From contig NZ_JAKFHA010000003.1 of NCBI RefSeq assembly GCF_021502675.1, positions 138,644-202,643 on the forward strand: a stretch of 64,000 nt of DNA, written 5' to 3'. This document shows positions 17,231 through 25,859 of the stretch, piece by piece. Under the pieces are notes generated by a model. It saw only the letters and a program-made list of their open reading frames with translations, was not told where the DNA came from and did not search any database. A program made the translations under genes and the position numbers. This DNA comes from Yinghuangia soli. Its GTDB lineage: Bacteria > Actinomycetota > Actinomycetes > Streptomycetales > Streptomycetaceae. Within the stretch, counting starts at the first letter, position 1. Each line of letters starts with the position of its first letter.

Positions 17231-18757
17231 ATGCACGACAAGATCCGGCCGCCGGAGATCCCGGACGGCCCGTACCCGAATACCGCCCGCGGCCCTGATG
17301 CGGGCGCGGCAGGAGCCGACCCGAGGACGCGCCGCTGGGCGCTCGTCCTGGGTTCGGTGGCGTCGCTGATGGCGGCGCTGGACACCTTGGTGGTGTCGAC
17401 GGCGCTGCACACGATCCGCCTCGACCTCGGCTCGTCCGCCGAGGAGTTGGAGTGGACGGTGAACGCCTACAACCTGAGTTTCGCGGTGCTGCTGATGCCG
17501 GCCGCGGCGCTCGGCGACCGGTTCGGGCGCCGCAGGATGTTCGCCGTCGGCCTGGGGATCTTCACGGCGGCGTCGGCGGCGTGCGCGCTGTCCGGGAACG
17601 TCGCGGCGCTGATCGCCGCGCGAGCTGTGCAGGGCCTGGGTGCCGCGCTGATCATGACGCTGGCGCTCGCGCTGGTCAGTGCCGCGTTCCCGGCCGAGCG
17701 CCGCGGCGTGGCGATCGGCCTTCTGGAGGGCGTGACCGGGCTCGGGGTGGCGCTGGGCCCGCTGGTCGGCGGTGCGGTGGCCGAGGGCCTGGCCTGGCAG
17801 TGGATCTTCTGGGTCAATGTGCCGATCGGGCTGGCGGCCCTGCCGTTCGTGCTGCGGAAGCTGCCGGAGAGCCACGGTCCCGACCGGGCTCTCGACCTGC
17901 CCGGCGTGGGGCTGGTGACCGCGGGCGCGTTCGGGGTCGTGTGGGCGCTGGTACGCGGCAACGCGGCCGGCTGGGGCAGCGCGGAGGTCGTGGGTGCGGC
18001 GCTGGCCGGTGCCGCCGCGCTGGCGGGCTTCGCGTGGTGGGAGATGCGCACGCCGGAGCCGATGCTGCCGATGCGGTTCTTCCGGTCGCGGGCGTTCTCG
18101 GCGGGCAATGCCGCGGTGTTCTTCACGCTGGCGTCGTTGTTCGTGGCGGTGTTCTTCCTGGCGCAGTTCCTGCAGACCGTGCTCGGGTACGGCCCGCTGG
18201 GTGCGGGCCTGCGGCTGATGCCGTGGACCGCGACGTTGTTCTTCTGCGCGCCGGTGGCCGGGGTGCTGGTGGACAAGATCGGCGAGCGGCCGCTGATGGT
18301 GTGCGGGATGGCGCTGCAGGCGATCGGGATGGCGTGGATCGCGCTGATCGCCGAGCCGGGCATGGGCTACGGGGCGATGGTCCCGGCGCTGGTCATCGCC
18401 GGGTGCGGCGTGTCGATGGCGATTCCGGCGGTGCAGACGTCGGTGGTGGGTGCGGTGAGCCATGCCGAGATCGGCAAGGCCGCCGGGGCGAACGGCATGA
18501 TGCGGGAGCTGGGGGGCGTGTTCGGTATCGCGGTGGCGGTCGCGGTGTTCGCGTCCGCGGGCGGGTACGCGACCGTGGAGTCTTTCACCGACGGTTTCGT
18601 GGCCGCGTCGTATGCGGCCGTGGGCTTTGCGCTGCTCGGCGTGGTCGCGGGCCTGTGCCTGCCGGGCCGCCCGGGCACGACGGCCGCGCCGGAGGCTCCT
18701 TCGGCGCCCGATCCGGCCGAACTGGCCGGCTTGGCCGACTCGGCCCGGTCCCGCTGA
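17231..18757 (+). CDS. MFS drug transporter, DHA2 (14-helix) family
   Basis: This 508-residue exporter resembles EmrB/QacA. Motifs are LDTLVVSTALHTI (motif D1), WTVNAYNLSFAVLL, GDRFGRRRMFAVG (motif A) and GLGVALGPLVGG (motif C, antiporter signature). About 14 helices are expected, energised by the proton gradient. ATG 17231 follows GGAGG at 5 nt. Divergence from the ECF sigma factor suggests shared control. Substrate unknown; a toxic metabolite or drug is inferred from the family. Confidence 0.92.
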   Translation: MHDKIRPPEIPDGPYPNTARGPDAGAAGADPRTRRWALVLGSVASLMAALDTLVVSTALHTIRLDLGSSAEELEWTVNAYNLSFAVLLMPAAALGDRFGRRRMFAVGLGIFTAASAACALSGNVAALIAARAVQGLGAALIMTLALALVSAAFPAERRGVAIGLLEGVTGLGVALGPLVGGAVAEGLAWQWIFWVNVPIGLAALPFVLRKLPESHGPDRALDLPGVGLVTAGAFGVVWALVRGNAAGWGSAEVVGAALAGAAALAGFAWWEMRTPEPMLPMRFFRSRAFSAGNAAVFFTLASLFVAVFFLAQFLQTVLGYGPLGAGLRLMPWTATLFFCAPVAGVLVDKIGERPLMVCGMALQAIGMAWIALIAEPGMGYGAMVPALVIAGCGVSMAIPAVQTSVVGAVSHAEIGKAAGANGMMRELGGVFGIAVAVAVFASAGGYATVESFTDGFVAASYAAVGFALLGVVAGLCLPGRPGTTAAPEAPSAPDPAELAGLADSARSR

Positions 18758-18837
18758 GCCGCCCGGGCATCCGCCGCGGTCGCCACGCGCACGTCCGCTC
18801 CCCCGCGTGCGGCGATCGCGGCACATAGGGTCGGGTC

Positions 18838-19281
18838 ATGGTGCAGTTCGATGAGAATCCCGACCGGGAGCGCAGGCTCTGGCTGGGGCGGCGCCTGGAG
18901 GCCGACAACACGGCCGCCTCGCCCGTCCTGGCCCGCATGAAGGGGCAGCCGGCCGCCGACGAATTCCCGGTGCACGTCTACGCGATCGGCGACGGCGGCG
19001 AGGTGGTCGGCGGGGTGGCCGGCAAGACGTGGGCGTACTGGCTGCACGTCGACCTCCTGTGGGTCGACAAGGAGCATCGCGGTGCGGGGCTGGGCGGGCA
19101 ACTCCTGGCGCGGGCCGAGGAGATCGCCCGGACCGAGCATGGGTGCACGCATGTGCGGCTGGAGACCTGGGACTTCCAGGCCCCGGAGTTCTACCGCAAG
19201 AAGGGGTACGCGGTCGTCGGCGAGGTGCACGACTACCCGCCGGGGGTCACCGAGTACATCCTCGCCAAAAAGCTCGGCTGA
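18838..19281 (+). CDS. GNAT family N-acetyltransferase
   Basis: This 147-residue acetyltransferase has the acetyl-CoA loop KEHRGAGLGGQLLARAEEIA, preceded by the beta strand YWLHVDLLWVD and followed by HVRLETWDFQAPEFYRKKGY and VGEVHDYPPG, a combination typical of the small YhhY/PhnO-like branch. Substrate unknown. The start ATG 18838 sits 7 nt after the TAGGGT at 18826-18831, so the message may be leaderless. Confidence 0.88.
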   Translation: MVQFDENPDRERRLWLGRRLEADNTAASPVLARMKGQPAADEFPVHVYAIGDGGEVVGGVAGKTWAYWLHVDLLWVDKEHRGAGLGGQLLARAEEIARTEHGCTHVRLETWDFQAPEFYRKKGYAVVGEVHDYPPGVTEYILAKKLG

Positions 19282-19543
19282 GCGGCCGCACTCCCGGCCG
19301 CCGTCCGTCCCCGAGGCCGTCCCCGAGGCGGGGCGCGGCAGCACGAATCGGGGCCGTCCGGTCCGCGGCGTCGGGCCTTTGGGCCCGGCGGGTCGCGGCT
19401 TTCGCGGCCCCGGGCGGGGTGCCGGGGCGGACAGCATAGGGGTACCGGCCCGGTGGCGTGCGTGTCCCCGGGCCGGCCCGGACGGCCGGGCCCGGCTGCG
19501 GCTGCCCGGTTCCGCAAAACGCGCGGCGCGGAGGTGGACGGCG

Positions 19544-20893
19544 ATGCACGACGGTCTCGAAGCCCGGGTCGACGGCCTGATGGACGGGCTGTGCGACGAC
19601 TTGAAGCGGTTGACTCGGATCCCGTCGATCGCCTTCCCCGGCTACCCGGCCGAGCCGGTCGCCGAGGCGCACGACGCGGTGGTCGCGTTGCTGCGCGACG
19701 CTGGGGTGCAGGACATCGCGGCGCTGCGGCTGCCGGACACCGCCCCCGTGATCACCGGCCACATCCCGCCGCCGACCCCGGACGCCCCCACCGTGCTGCT
19801 GTACGCGCACTACGACGTGCAGCCGCCCGGCGACGAGTCGCTGTGGCAGACGCCGCCCTTCGAGCCGACCGAGGTCGACGGCGCGATCCACGGGCGCGGC
19901 GTCGCCGACGACAAGGCCAACCTCATGGCGCACATCGGGGCGCTGCGGGCGTTCGGCGGCCGCCCGCCGGTCGGCATCCGGATCGTGTTCGAGGGCCAGG
20001 AGGAGTACGGCAGCCCGTTCGACGACTACCCGGCCGCGCATCCGGACGAGTTCGCGTGCGATGCCATGGTGGTCGGCGACATGGGCAACATCCGTGCCGG
20101 GGTGGGCACGTTGACGACCGCGCTGCGTGGCGTCGTGGACGTCATCGTCGAGGTGCGGACGATCGCCGAGGCCAAGCACAGCGGCAACTTCGGCGGCCCT
20201 GCGCCGGACGCGCTCAAGGTGCTGGTCGCCGGGCTGGCCCGGCTGCACGACCACGACGGGAATGTGGCCGTGCCGGGTCTGCTGCGCCACGAGTGGGGCG
20301 GTGCGGGGTGGACCGACGAGGAGTTCCGCACGCTGGCCGGCGTCGAGGAGGGCCTGCCGCTGGTGGGCACGGGCGGGCTGGGCGAGCGCCTGTGGTCGGG
20401 TCCCGCGCTCACCATCACCGGTCTGGATGCGCCGCAGGTCGACACGGCGGCGTCCGCGGTGGTGCCGTATGCGCGGGCCAAGCTGAACCTGCGGGTGCAC
20501 CCGCGCCAGGACGCTTTCGAGGCCGAGCAGTTGCTGATCGACTTCCTGTCCGCGCTGCGCCCGTATGGTGTGCCGCTGACGGTCCGCCGCTCGGGTGAGC
20601 CCGGGGCGGGTTTCGCGGCCGCGACCGAGGGCCCGGCGTACCGGGCCGCGCATCAGGCGCTGCGCGCCGCGTGGGGCAAGGACCCCGTGCATGCGGCGGC
20701 GGGCGGTTCGATCCCGCTGGTGGCGAGCCTGGCCGCGGCGCAGCCGCAGGCGGAGATCCTGCTGTTCGGGGCCCAGGACAGCCTGTGCAACCTGCACGGC
20801 CCGAACGAGCGGGTGCTGATCAGCGAGTTGCGCGGCACGGTGCTCGCGGAGGCGGAGTTCTTCCGCGCCTTCGCGGAGCAGTCCGCCGAGTAG
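19544..20893 (+). CDS. M20 family metallopeptidase (dipeptidase/ArgE-DapE type)
   Basis: This 449-residue zinc peptidase has metal ligands in YAHYDVQPPGD (H89, D91), GRGVADDK (D122 region) and catalytic FEGQEEYGS (E153/E154), with later ligands in DMGN and NLHGPNER. A dimerisation domain separates the halves. The sequence fits the cytosolic nonspecific dipeptidase/CNDP-like group. The ATG is fixed by GGAGGTGG 6 nt upstream. The 262-nt stretch before it (19282-19543) has a duplicated GTCCCCGAGGC and no gene. It converges on nrdB across a strong hairpin. Confidence 0.92.
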   Translation: MHDGLEARVDGLMDGLCDDLKRLTRIPSIAFPGYPAEPVAEAHDAVVALLRDAGVQDIAALRLPDTAPVITGHIPPPTPDAPTVLLYAHYDVQPPGDESLWQTPPFEPTEVDGAIHGRGVADDKANLMAHIGALRAFGGRPPVGIRIVFEGQEEYGSPFDDYPAAHPDEFACDAMVVGDMGNIRAGVGTLTTALRGVVDVIVEVRTIAEAKHSGNFGGPAPDALKVLVAGLARLHDHDGNVAVPGLLRHEWGGAGWTDEEFRTLAGVEEGLPLVGTGGLGERLWSGPALTITGLDAPQVDTAASAVVPYARAKLNLRVHPRQDAFEAEQLLIDFLSALRPYGVPLTVRRSGEPGAGFAAATEGPAYRAAHQALRAAWGKDPVHAAAGGSIPLVASLAAAQPQAEILLFGAQDSLCNLHGPNERVLISELRGTVLAEAEFFRAFAEQSAE

Positions 20894-20916
20894 CCCCCGC
20901 AGCGGGGCCATGAACC

Positions 20917-20958
20917 CGGGTGCCGCCGGCCTGAGCCGCGTCCGGCCGGCGGCACCCG
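20917..20958. terminator. Bidirectional hairpin terminator between the M20 peptidase and nrdB
   Basis: A perfect 15-bp stem (arms 20917-20931 and 20944-20958, core GGGTGCCGCCGGCC) with a 12-nt loop lies between two convergent genes. No long U-tract follows, which is usual for high-GC actinomycete terminators. Confidence 0.75.
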
Positions 20959-20977
20959 TCCCAATATCAAGAACCGG

Positions 20978-22027
20978 CTAGAAGTCCTCGTCGAACGACA
21001 CGGACCCGGTGACCGCCACCTGGTAGGCCGAGACGCGGCGTTCGAAGAAGTTCGCCAGTTCCTGCACGTCCTGCAGCTCCATGAACGCGAACGGGTTGGC
21101 CACCCCGTAGACCGGCGCCATGCCGAGCTGGGTGAGCCGCCGGTCCGCGACGTGCTGGAGGTAGGTGCGCATGTCGGCGACCGTCATGCCGGCCACGCCG
21201 CCGCCGAGGAGGTCCTCGGCGAACGCGGTCTCGGCTTCGACGGCCTCGGCGAGCATCTTGCGGACGTCCTCGGCGAGCGCCTCGTCGAACAGGTCCGGCT
21301 CTTCCGCGCGCACGGTCTCCACGACCTGGAAGGCGAAGTCCATGTGCGCGGACTCGTCGCGGAAGACCCAGTTGGTGCCGGACGCGAGTCCGTTGAGCAG
21401 GCCGCGCGAGCGCAGGAAGTAGACGTACGCGAAGGCGCCGTAGAAGAACAGGCCTTCGATGCACGCCGCGAAGCAGATCAGGTTGAGCAGGAACTGCCGG
21501 CGGTCCTCGCGGGTCTCCAGCCGTTCGAGGCCCATCGCCGAGTCGATCCAGCGGAAGCAGAACTCCGCCTTGCGCCGGATCGAGGGGATGTGCTCGACGG
21601 CCGCGAAGGCCTTGGCGCGCTCGTCCGGGTCGGGCAGGTAGGTGTCCAGGAGCGTCAGGTAGAACTGGACGTGGACGGCTTCCTCGAACAGCTGGCGCGA
21701 CAGGTACAGGCGCGCCTCGGGGGCGTTGATGTGCCGGTACAGGTTGAGCACCAGGTTGTTGGCGACGATGGTGTCGCCGGTCGCGAAGAACGCGACCAGC
21801 CGCTGGACCAGGTGGCGTTCGGCCGGGCCGAGCTTGTCCAGGTCGGCGAGGTCGGAGTGCAGGTCGACCTCTTCGACGGTCCACGTGTTGCGGATGGCCG
21901 CCCGGTACTTCTCGTAGAAGTCCGGGTAGCGCATCGGGCGCAGCGTGAGGTTCATGCCCGGGTCCAGCAGCCGCGGCGCCGGGGCGGTGCCGTTGCTCTG
22001 GGCCGGGACGACGGGGGCGGTGGTCAC
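20978..22027 (-). CDS. nrdB: Class Ia ribonucleotide reductase small (radical) subunit
   Basis: This 349-residue R2 protein generates the diferric-tyrosyl radical used to make deoxyribonucleotides. Metal ligands and radical Tyr are all present: D85 (FATGDT), E116, H119 and Y123 in EAVHVQFY, Glu in CIEGLFFYG, and Glu/His in RDESAHMDF. The C-terminal tail SVSFDEDF is the acidic anchor that docks to NrdA. GTG overlaps the nrdA stop by 4 nt, so subunits are coupled. In Streptomyces coelicolor an AraC-like gene nrdS follows; here nrdB ends at a terminator facing a convergent peptidase, so nrdS is absent. Confidence 0.95.
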   Translation of the reverse strand: MTTAPVVPAQSNGTAPAPRLLDPGMNLTLRPMRYPDFYEKYRAAIRNTWTVEEVDLHSDLADLDKLGPAERHLVQRLVAFFATGDTIVANNLVLNLYRHINAPEARLYLSRQLFEEAVHVQFYLTLLDTYLPDPDERAKAFAAVEHIPSIRRKAEFCFRWIDSAMGLERLETREDRRQFLLNLICFAACIEGLFFYGAFAYVYFLRSRGLLNGLASGTNWVFRDESAHMDFAFQVVETVRAEEPDLFDEALAEDVRKMLAEAVEAETAFAEDLLGGGVAGMTVADMRTYLQHVADRRLTQLGMAPVYGVANPFAFMELQDVQELANFFERRVSAYQVAVTGSVSFDEDF

Positions 22028-24423
22028 TGGCACGCCTCGCAGGATTCGGGGTTCTCCAGGGAGCAGGCGATGGCGTCTTCGTCGGCGACGGCCGCGGGGG
22101 CGGCGGCGACGGTGGCCTGCTGGATGCGGGTCGCGGGGCGCGAGCGCAGGTAGTACGTGGTCTTCAGGCCGGTGGACCAGGCGTAGCGGTACATCGAGGA
22201 CAGCTTGCCGATGGTCGGGTCGGCCATGAACAGGTTGAGCGACTGCGACTGGTCGATGTACGGCGAGCGCGCGGCGGCCAGGTCGATGAGCGCGCGCTGC
22301 GGCAGCTCCCACGCGGTGCGGTAGAGCAGGCGTACGTCGGCGGGCAGTTCGGTGATGTCCTGCACGGAGCCCTCGGCGCGCTTGATGCGGTCGCGGACCT
22401 CGGCGGTCCACAGGCCGCGGGCCTTGAGCTCGCGCACCAGGTAGGTGTTGATCTGCAGGAACTCGCCGGAGAGCGTCTCGCGCTTGAAGAGGTTGGAGAC
22501 CTGCGGCTCGATGCACTCGTAGGCGCCCGCGATGGAGGCGATGGTCGCGGTGGGGGCGACCGCGATGAGCAGCGAGTTGCGCAGGCCGTGTGCGGCGACC
22601 TTGTCGCGCAGGGCGTCCCAGCGCTTGGTCTGGGTAGGCGTGACGCCGTCCCAGAGGTCGGGCTGGAGGCGGCCGCGGGCGGCGTGGGTCTCCTGGTAGG
22701 CGGGGTGCGGGCCGGCCTCGGCGGCCATATCGCAGCTGGTCTCCAGCGCGGTGAGGTAGATCTCCTCGGCGATGCGCGTGGACAGTTCGCGGGCTTCGGC
22801 GGAGTCGAAGGGCAGGCCGAGCGAGAAGAACACGTCCTGGAGGCCCATGACGCCGAGGCCGACGGGGCGCCAGCGCGGGTTGGACGCGGCGGCCTGCTCG
22901 GTCGGGTAGTAGTTGATGTCGATGACGCGGTCGAGGAAGGTGACCGCGGTGCGCACGGTGGTGCGCAGCTTCTCCCAGTCGATGCCGCCGTCGGCGACGT
23001 GCGCGCCGAGCTGGACGGAGCCGAGGTTGCACACCGCGGTCTCGCCGTCGCTGGTGACCTCGAGGATCTCGGTGCACAGGTTGGACAGGTGCACGACGTT
23101 GGCGGGGTCGGCGGCCTGGTTGCAGGTGCGGTTGCTGGCGTCCTTGAAGGTCATCCAGCCGTTGCCGGTCTGCGCGAGGGTGCGCATCATGCGGGCGTAG
23201 AGCTCGCGGGCCGGCATCTGGCGGACGAAGCGGCCGTCGCGTTCGGCCTGTTCGTAGACGGCGTCGAACTTCTCGCCCCACAGGTCGGGCAGCTCGGGGA
23301 AGTCGTTCGGGTCGAAGAAGGACCACACGCCGTCGGCCTCGACGCGGCGCATGAACAGGTCGGGGATCCAGTTCGCCAGGTTGAGGTTGTGGGTGCGGCG
23401 GGCTTCCTCGCCGGTGTTGTCGCGCAGTTCGAGGAATTCCAGGATGTCCGGGTGCCACGGCTCCAGGTAGACGCACGCGGCGCCCTTGCGCTTGCCGCCC
23501 TGGTTGACCGCCTGGACGGACGCGTCGAGGGTGTTGAGCCACGGGACGATGCCGTTGGAGTGGCCGTTGGTGCCGCGGATGAGGGCGCCGCGCGAGCGGA
23601 CCCGGGACCAGGCGACGCCGATGCCGCCGGCGAACTTCGAGAGGCGGGCGATGCGGCCGTACATCTCGTAGATGGACTCGATGTTGTCCTGCGGCGAGTC
23701 GAGCAGGTAGCAGGAGGACATCTGGGTGTGCCGGGTGCCGGAGTTGAACAGCGTCGGCGAGCTGGGCAGGTACGCGAGCGAGGAGAGCAGCCGGTAGAAG
23801 CCGATGGCCTCCTCGGCGGTCTTGGACAGGCCGCAGGCGACGCGCAGGAGGAAGTGCTGCGGGGTCTCGACGACGTCGCGGTTCACCGGGTGCCGCAGCA
23901 GGTAGCGGTCGTAGACGGTGCGCAGGCCGAAGTACTCGAAGCGGCGGTCGGCTTCGGTGTCGATCGCGGCGTCGAGTCCGGCGGCGTGCGCGGCCACGAA
24001 GGCGGCGGTCTCGTCGCCGATGAGGCCTTCGGCGTGGCCGAGCGCGATGCCGGTGCTGAAGGACTCGATGCCCTGGCGGCGGACCTCGGCGTCGATGGTG
24101 CGGGCCAGCAGGCGGGCGGCGAGGCGGGAGTACTCGGGTTCCTCGGCGATGAGTTCGGCCGCGGTGCGGACGACGAGGGCGTCGAGTTCGGCGGTGGTGG
24201 CGCCGTCGTAGAGGCCGGCCAGGGCGCGGGCGGCGACCCGGGCGGGCACCACGTCGGGCAGGTCGCCGGCGAGTGCGGCGATGCCGGCGAGGACCGCTTC
24301 GCGGCTGGGCAGGGGGCTCGCGGGGGTGACCGGGATTCCGGTGAGCGCCTCGGCAATTGCGGACGATTCATCGGAAACCGGGCGAGTCTGGGCGCGCGAA
24401 ATCGCGCTGTCCATGACGGTCAC
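22024..24423 (-). CDS. nrdA: Class Ia ribonucleotide reductase large (catalytic) subunit
   Basis: This 799-residue R1 protein reduces NDPs. Active-site pair C238 (TQMSSCYLL) and C465 (AVCNLGSV), thiyl C450 with N448 and E452 in NLCTE, and the C-terminal relay CEAC (795-798) are all present. The N-terminal region is shortened: the LYDGATTAELDALVVRTAAE segment resembles the end of an ATP cone, but the usual V-x-KRDG start is missing, so allosteric activity control may differ. GTG 24423 is preferred because GAGGAGAG lies 5 nt upstream; ATG 24414 is the alternative. Upstream are a cobalamin riboswitch and candidate NrdR boxes. Confidence 0.95.
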   Translation of the reverse strand: MTVMDSAISRAQTRPVSDESSAIAEALTGIPVTPASPLPSREAVLAGIAALAGDLPDVVPARVAARALAGLYDGATTAELDALVVRTAAELIAEEPEYSRLAARLLARTIDAEVRRQGIESFSTGIALGHAEGLIGDETAAFVAAHAAGLDAAIDTEADRRFEYFGLRTVYDRYLLRHPVNRDVVETPQHFLLRVACGLSKTAEEAIGFYRLLSSLAYLPSSPTLFNSGTRHTQMSSCYLLDSPQDNIESIYEMYGRIARLSKFAGGIGVAWSRVRSRGALIRGTNGHSNGIVPWLNTLDASVQAVNQGGKRKGAACVYLEPWHPDILEFLELRDNTGEEARRTHNLNLANWIPDLFMRRVEADGVWSFFDPNDFPELPDLWGEKFDAVYEQAERDGRFVRQMPARELYARMMRTLAQTGNGWMTFKDASNRTCNQAADPANVVHLSNLCTEILEVTSDGETAVCNLGSVQLGAHVADGGIDWEKLRTTVRTAVTFLDRVIDINYYPTEQAAASNPRWRPVGLGVMGLQDVFFSLGLPFDSAEARELSTRIAEEIYLTALETSCDMAAEAGPHPAYQETHAARGRLQPDLWDGVTPTQTKRWDALRDKVAAHGLRNSLLIAVAPTATIASIAGAYECIEPQVSNLFKRETLSGEFLQINTYLVRELKARGLWTAEVRDRIKRAEGSVQDITELPADVRLLYRTAWELPQRALIDLAAARSPYIDQSQSLNLFMADPTIGKLSSMYRYAWSTGLKTTYYLRSRPATRIQQATVAAAPAAVADEDAIACSLENPESCEACQ

Positions 24424-24494
24424 GGGGCTCTCTCCTCGCGAGCTCGAATGTGCGGTGACCACACCGCGCGGGCCGACAGGAAGCACGCGCGGGC

Positions 24495-24716
24495 AACTGG
24501 CAGGTCTTCGGACTTGCGGGCATGCCGGACACCGGCACGCCGTGGGCGCACCGGGCCGCGGAGTTCCTAGTGGCCGTCGCTTCCCCCGGCCCGAAGGCCG
24601 GAGTGCTTTGGTGACGGCGGTCGTTCCCGCTCACCGCTGCGAGAGCAGTCCCGGCTTGCCGCGTCAGCTGCACCGACTCGCGTCGGACCGCCGGACACCC
24701 GGGTTCCCTCTTCAAG
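24495..24716 (-). promoter_or_regulatory. Cobalamin (B12) riboswitch upstream of nrdAB
   Basis: Read on the minus strand, this leader holds the conserved pieces in order: AGGGAACCCGGGTG, a GCCACTAGG core, GAACTCCGC, and the B12 box AAGTCCGAAGACCTGCCAG (24499-24517) matching rAGYCMGgAgaCCkGCC. It ends about 70 nt before the nrdA start. In S. coelicolor the class Ia nrdABS operon is shut off by B12 through such a riboswitch, so that the B12-dependent class II enzyme is used instead; the same logic is expected here. Confidence 0.92.
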
Positions 24717-24799
24717 GACCAATGCCGCCTGACGGGACATCAGCACCTTTTCGCCGCCTGCTCCCAGAGTGCGGAGCAGGCGAACCAGCTGCGAGCAGG

Positions 24800-24847
24800 A
24801 GCATATATGTAGTGGCCGGTCTCGCATGTGACCCCTACTGGTTGTGT
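24800..24847 (-). promoter_or_regulatory. nrdR box: Candidate pair of NrdR boxes in the nrdAB promoter
   Basis: On the minus strand, CCACTACATATATGCT (24815 to 24800) and ACACAACCAGTAGGGG (24847 to 24832) each resemble the NrdR consensus acaCwAtATaTwGtgt, the first at 11 and the second at 10 of 16 positions. Their centres are 32 bp apart, the helical spacing typical of tandem NrdR sites. They sit just upstream of the riboswitch, where the promoter should be. The nrdR gene is not in this window. Confidence 0.55.
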
Positions 24848-24910
24848 CCCGCGTGTCGCGCGGCACGTGTCGGGACAAGGGGGGTTCCGTCCCGGACTAC
24901 CTGCGGGTAT

Positions 24911-24925
24911 GTTACCCCCGGTAAC
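24911..24925. promoter_or_regulatory. Inverted repeat GTTACC-CCC-GGTAAC, candidate operator
   Basis: A perfect 6-bp palindrome with a 3-nt spacer lies 28 nt before the M24 peptidase ATG, where a repressor would block the operon promoter. It resembles TetR-type operators, but no regulator gene is adjacent. Confidence 0.5.
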
Positions 24926-24953
24926 ACCTCGATCCCCAGGGAAGGTGGTCGGC

Positions 24954-25859
24954 ATGGCGACCCTGCTCACGGACGCGCCCCCCGGCATGACCGCCGCGGA
25001 CATCGACGGCTTCCGCGCGGTCCAACGCCTTGCGTACGACTGCGCCGAGGCGGTCGCCGCCCGGCTGCACCCCGGCACCACCGAGCGCGAGGCGACCGCG
25101 ATGATGCGCCGCTGGCTCACCGAGCGCGGCGTGCGCGACTGGCTGCACCTGCCCTTCGCGTGGTTCGGCGACCGCACCGCCTTCACCGGCTTCAAAGTGC
25201 CGCACCAGTTCTTCGCCACCGGCCGCCGGCTGACCGAGGGCATGCCGTTCATCCTCGACGTGGCGCCGGTCTACAACGGATACACCGCGGACATCGGCTA
25301 CACCACGTCGCTGGGCCCCAACCGGGTCGTGGACCGCCTGCTGGACGACCTCGCCACGCACCGCGCGTTCATCCTCGAGGCCGTGCAGGCGGGCCGGACG
25401 CTGCGTCAGATCTACCTGGACGTCGACGCCCTGATGGCCCGTCAGGGCTACGAGAACCGGCACCGCGCCTACCCCTTCGGGGTCATCGCGCACCGCGTCG
25501 GCAAAGTCCCAGACGCGCGCTTCCGCCCGCACGCCTTCGGCTTCGGCCAGAACGCGCTGCGCGGCCTCCTCAAGGACGGCGTACGCGGCCACCGCGAGGG
25601 CTGGTCGCCGCTGTGGAACCACCGCAAGATGTCCGACCACCCGGCCACGCCGGGCCTGTGGGCGGTCGAGCCGCACGTCGGATTCCGCGGTGTGGGCGCC
25701 AAGTTCGAGGAGCTCCTCGTGGTCGAGGCGGACGGGCACGCGTACTGGCTCGACGACGACCTGCCGCACGTGCACCGCTGGGCCGACCGCGGCCTGCACG
25801 GCACCGCGGTCACCGGCACCGCCCCGGACCGCCTCGACACCCTGAAGGAGCCGGTGTGA
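24954..25859 (+). CDS. M24 family metallopeptidase (aminopeptidase P/creatinase-like)
   Basis: This 301-residue pita-bread fold protein has metal ligands D102 (FILDVAPVYNG) and D113 (YTADIGYT), a His in GVIAHRVGK, and glutamates in AVEPHVG and KFEELLVVE, so the five-ligand set looks complete. Many stand-alone M24 proteins are not peptidases in vivo. ATG 24954 follows GGGAAGGTGG. It overlaps the next gene (GTGTGA), forming an operon with an EphD-like enzyme and a PF10118 protein, which hints at lipid or membrane metabolism. Confidence 0.9.
   Translation: MATLLTDAPPGMTAADIDGFRAVQRLAYDCAEAVAARLHPGTTEREATAMMRRWLTERGVRDWLHLPFAWFGDRTAFTGFKVPHQFFATGRRLTEGMPFILDVAPVYNGYTADIGYTTSLGPNRVVDRLLDDLATHRAFILEAVQAGRTLRQIYLDVDALMARQGYENRHRAYPFGVIAHRVGKVPDARFRPHAFGFGQNALRGLLKDGVRGHREGWSPLWNHRKMSDHPATPGLWAVEPHVGFRGVGAKFEELLVVEADGHAYWLDDDLPHVHRWADRGLHGTAVTGTAPDRLDTLKEPV

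Noticed and set aside
22588-24570. 660-codon plus-strand frame opposite nrdA
   Set aside because: It mirrors nrdA codons (Val/Gly/Asp/Ala bias), has no motif, and lies across a riboswitch and a fully supported gene.
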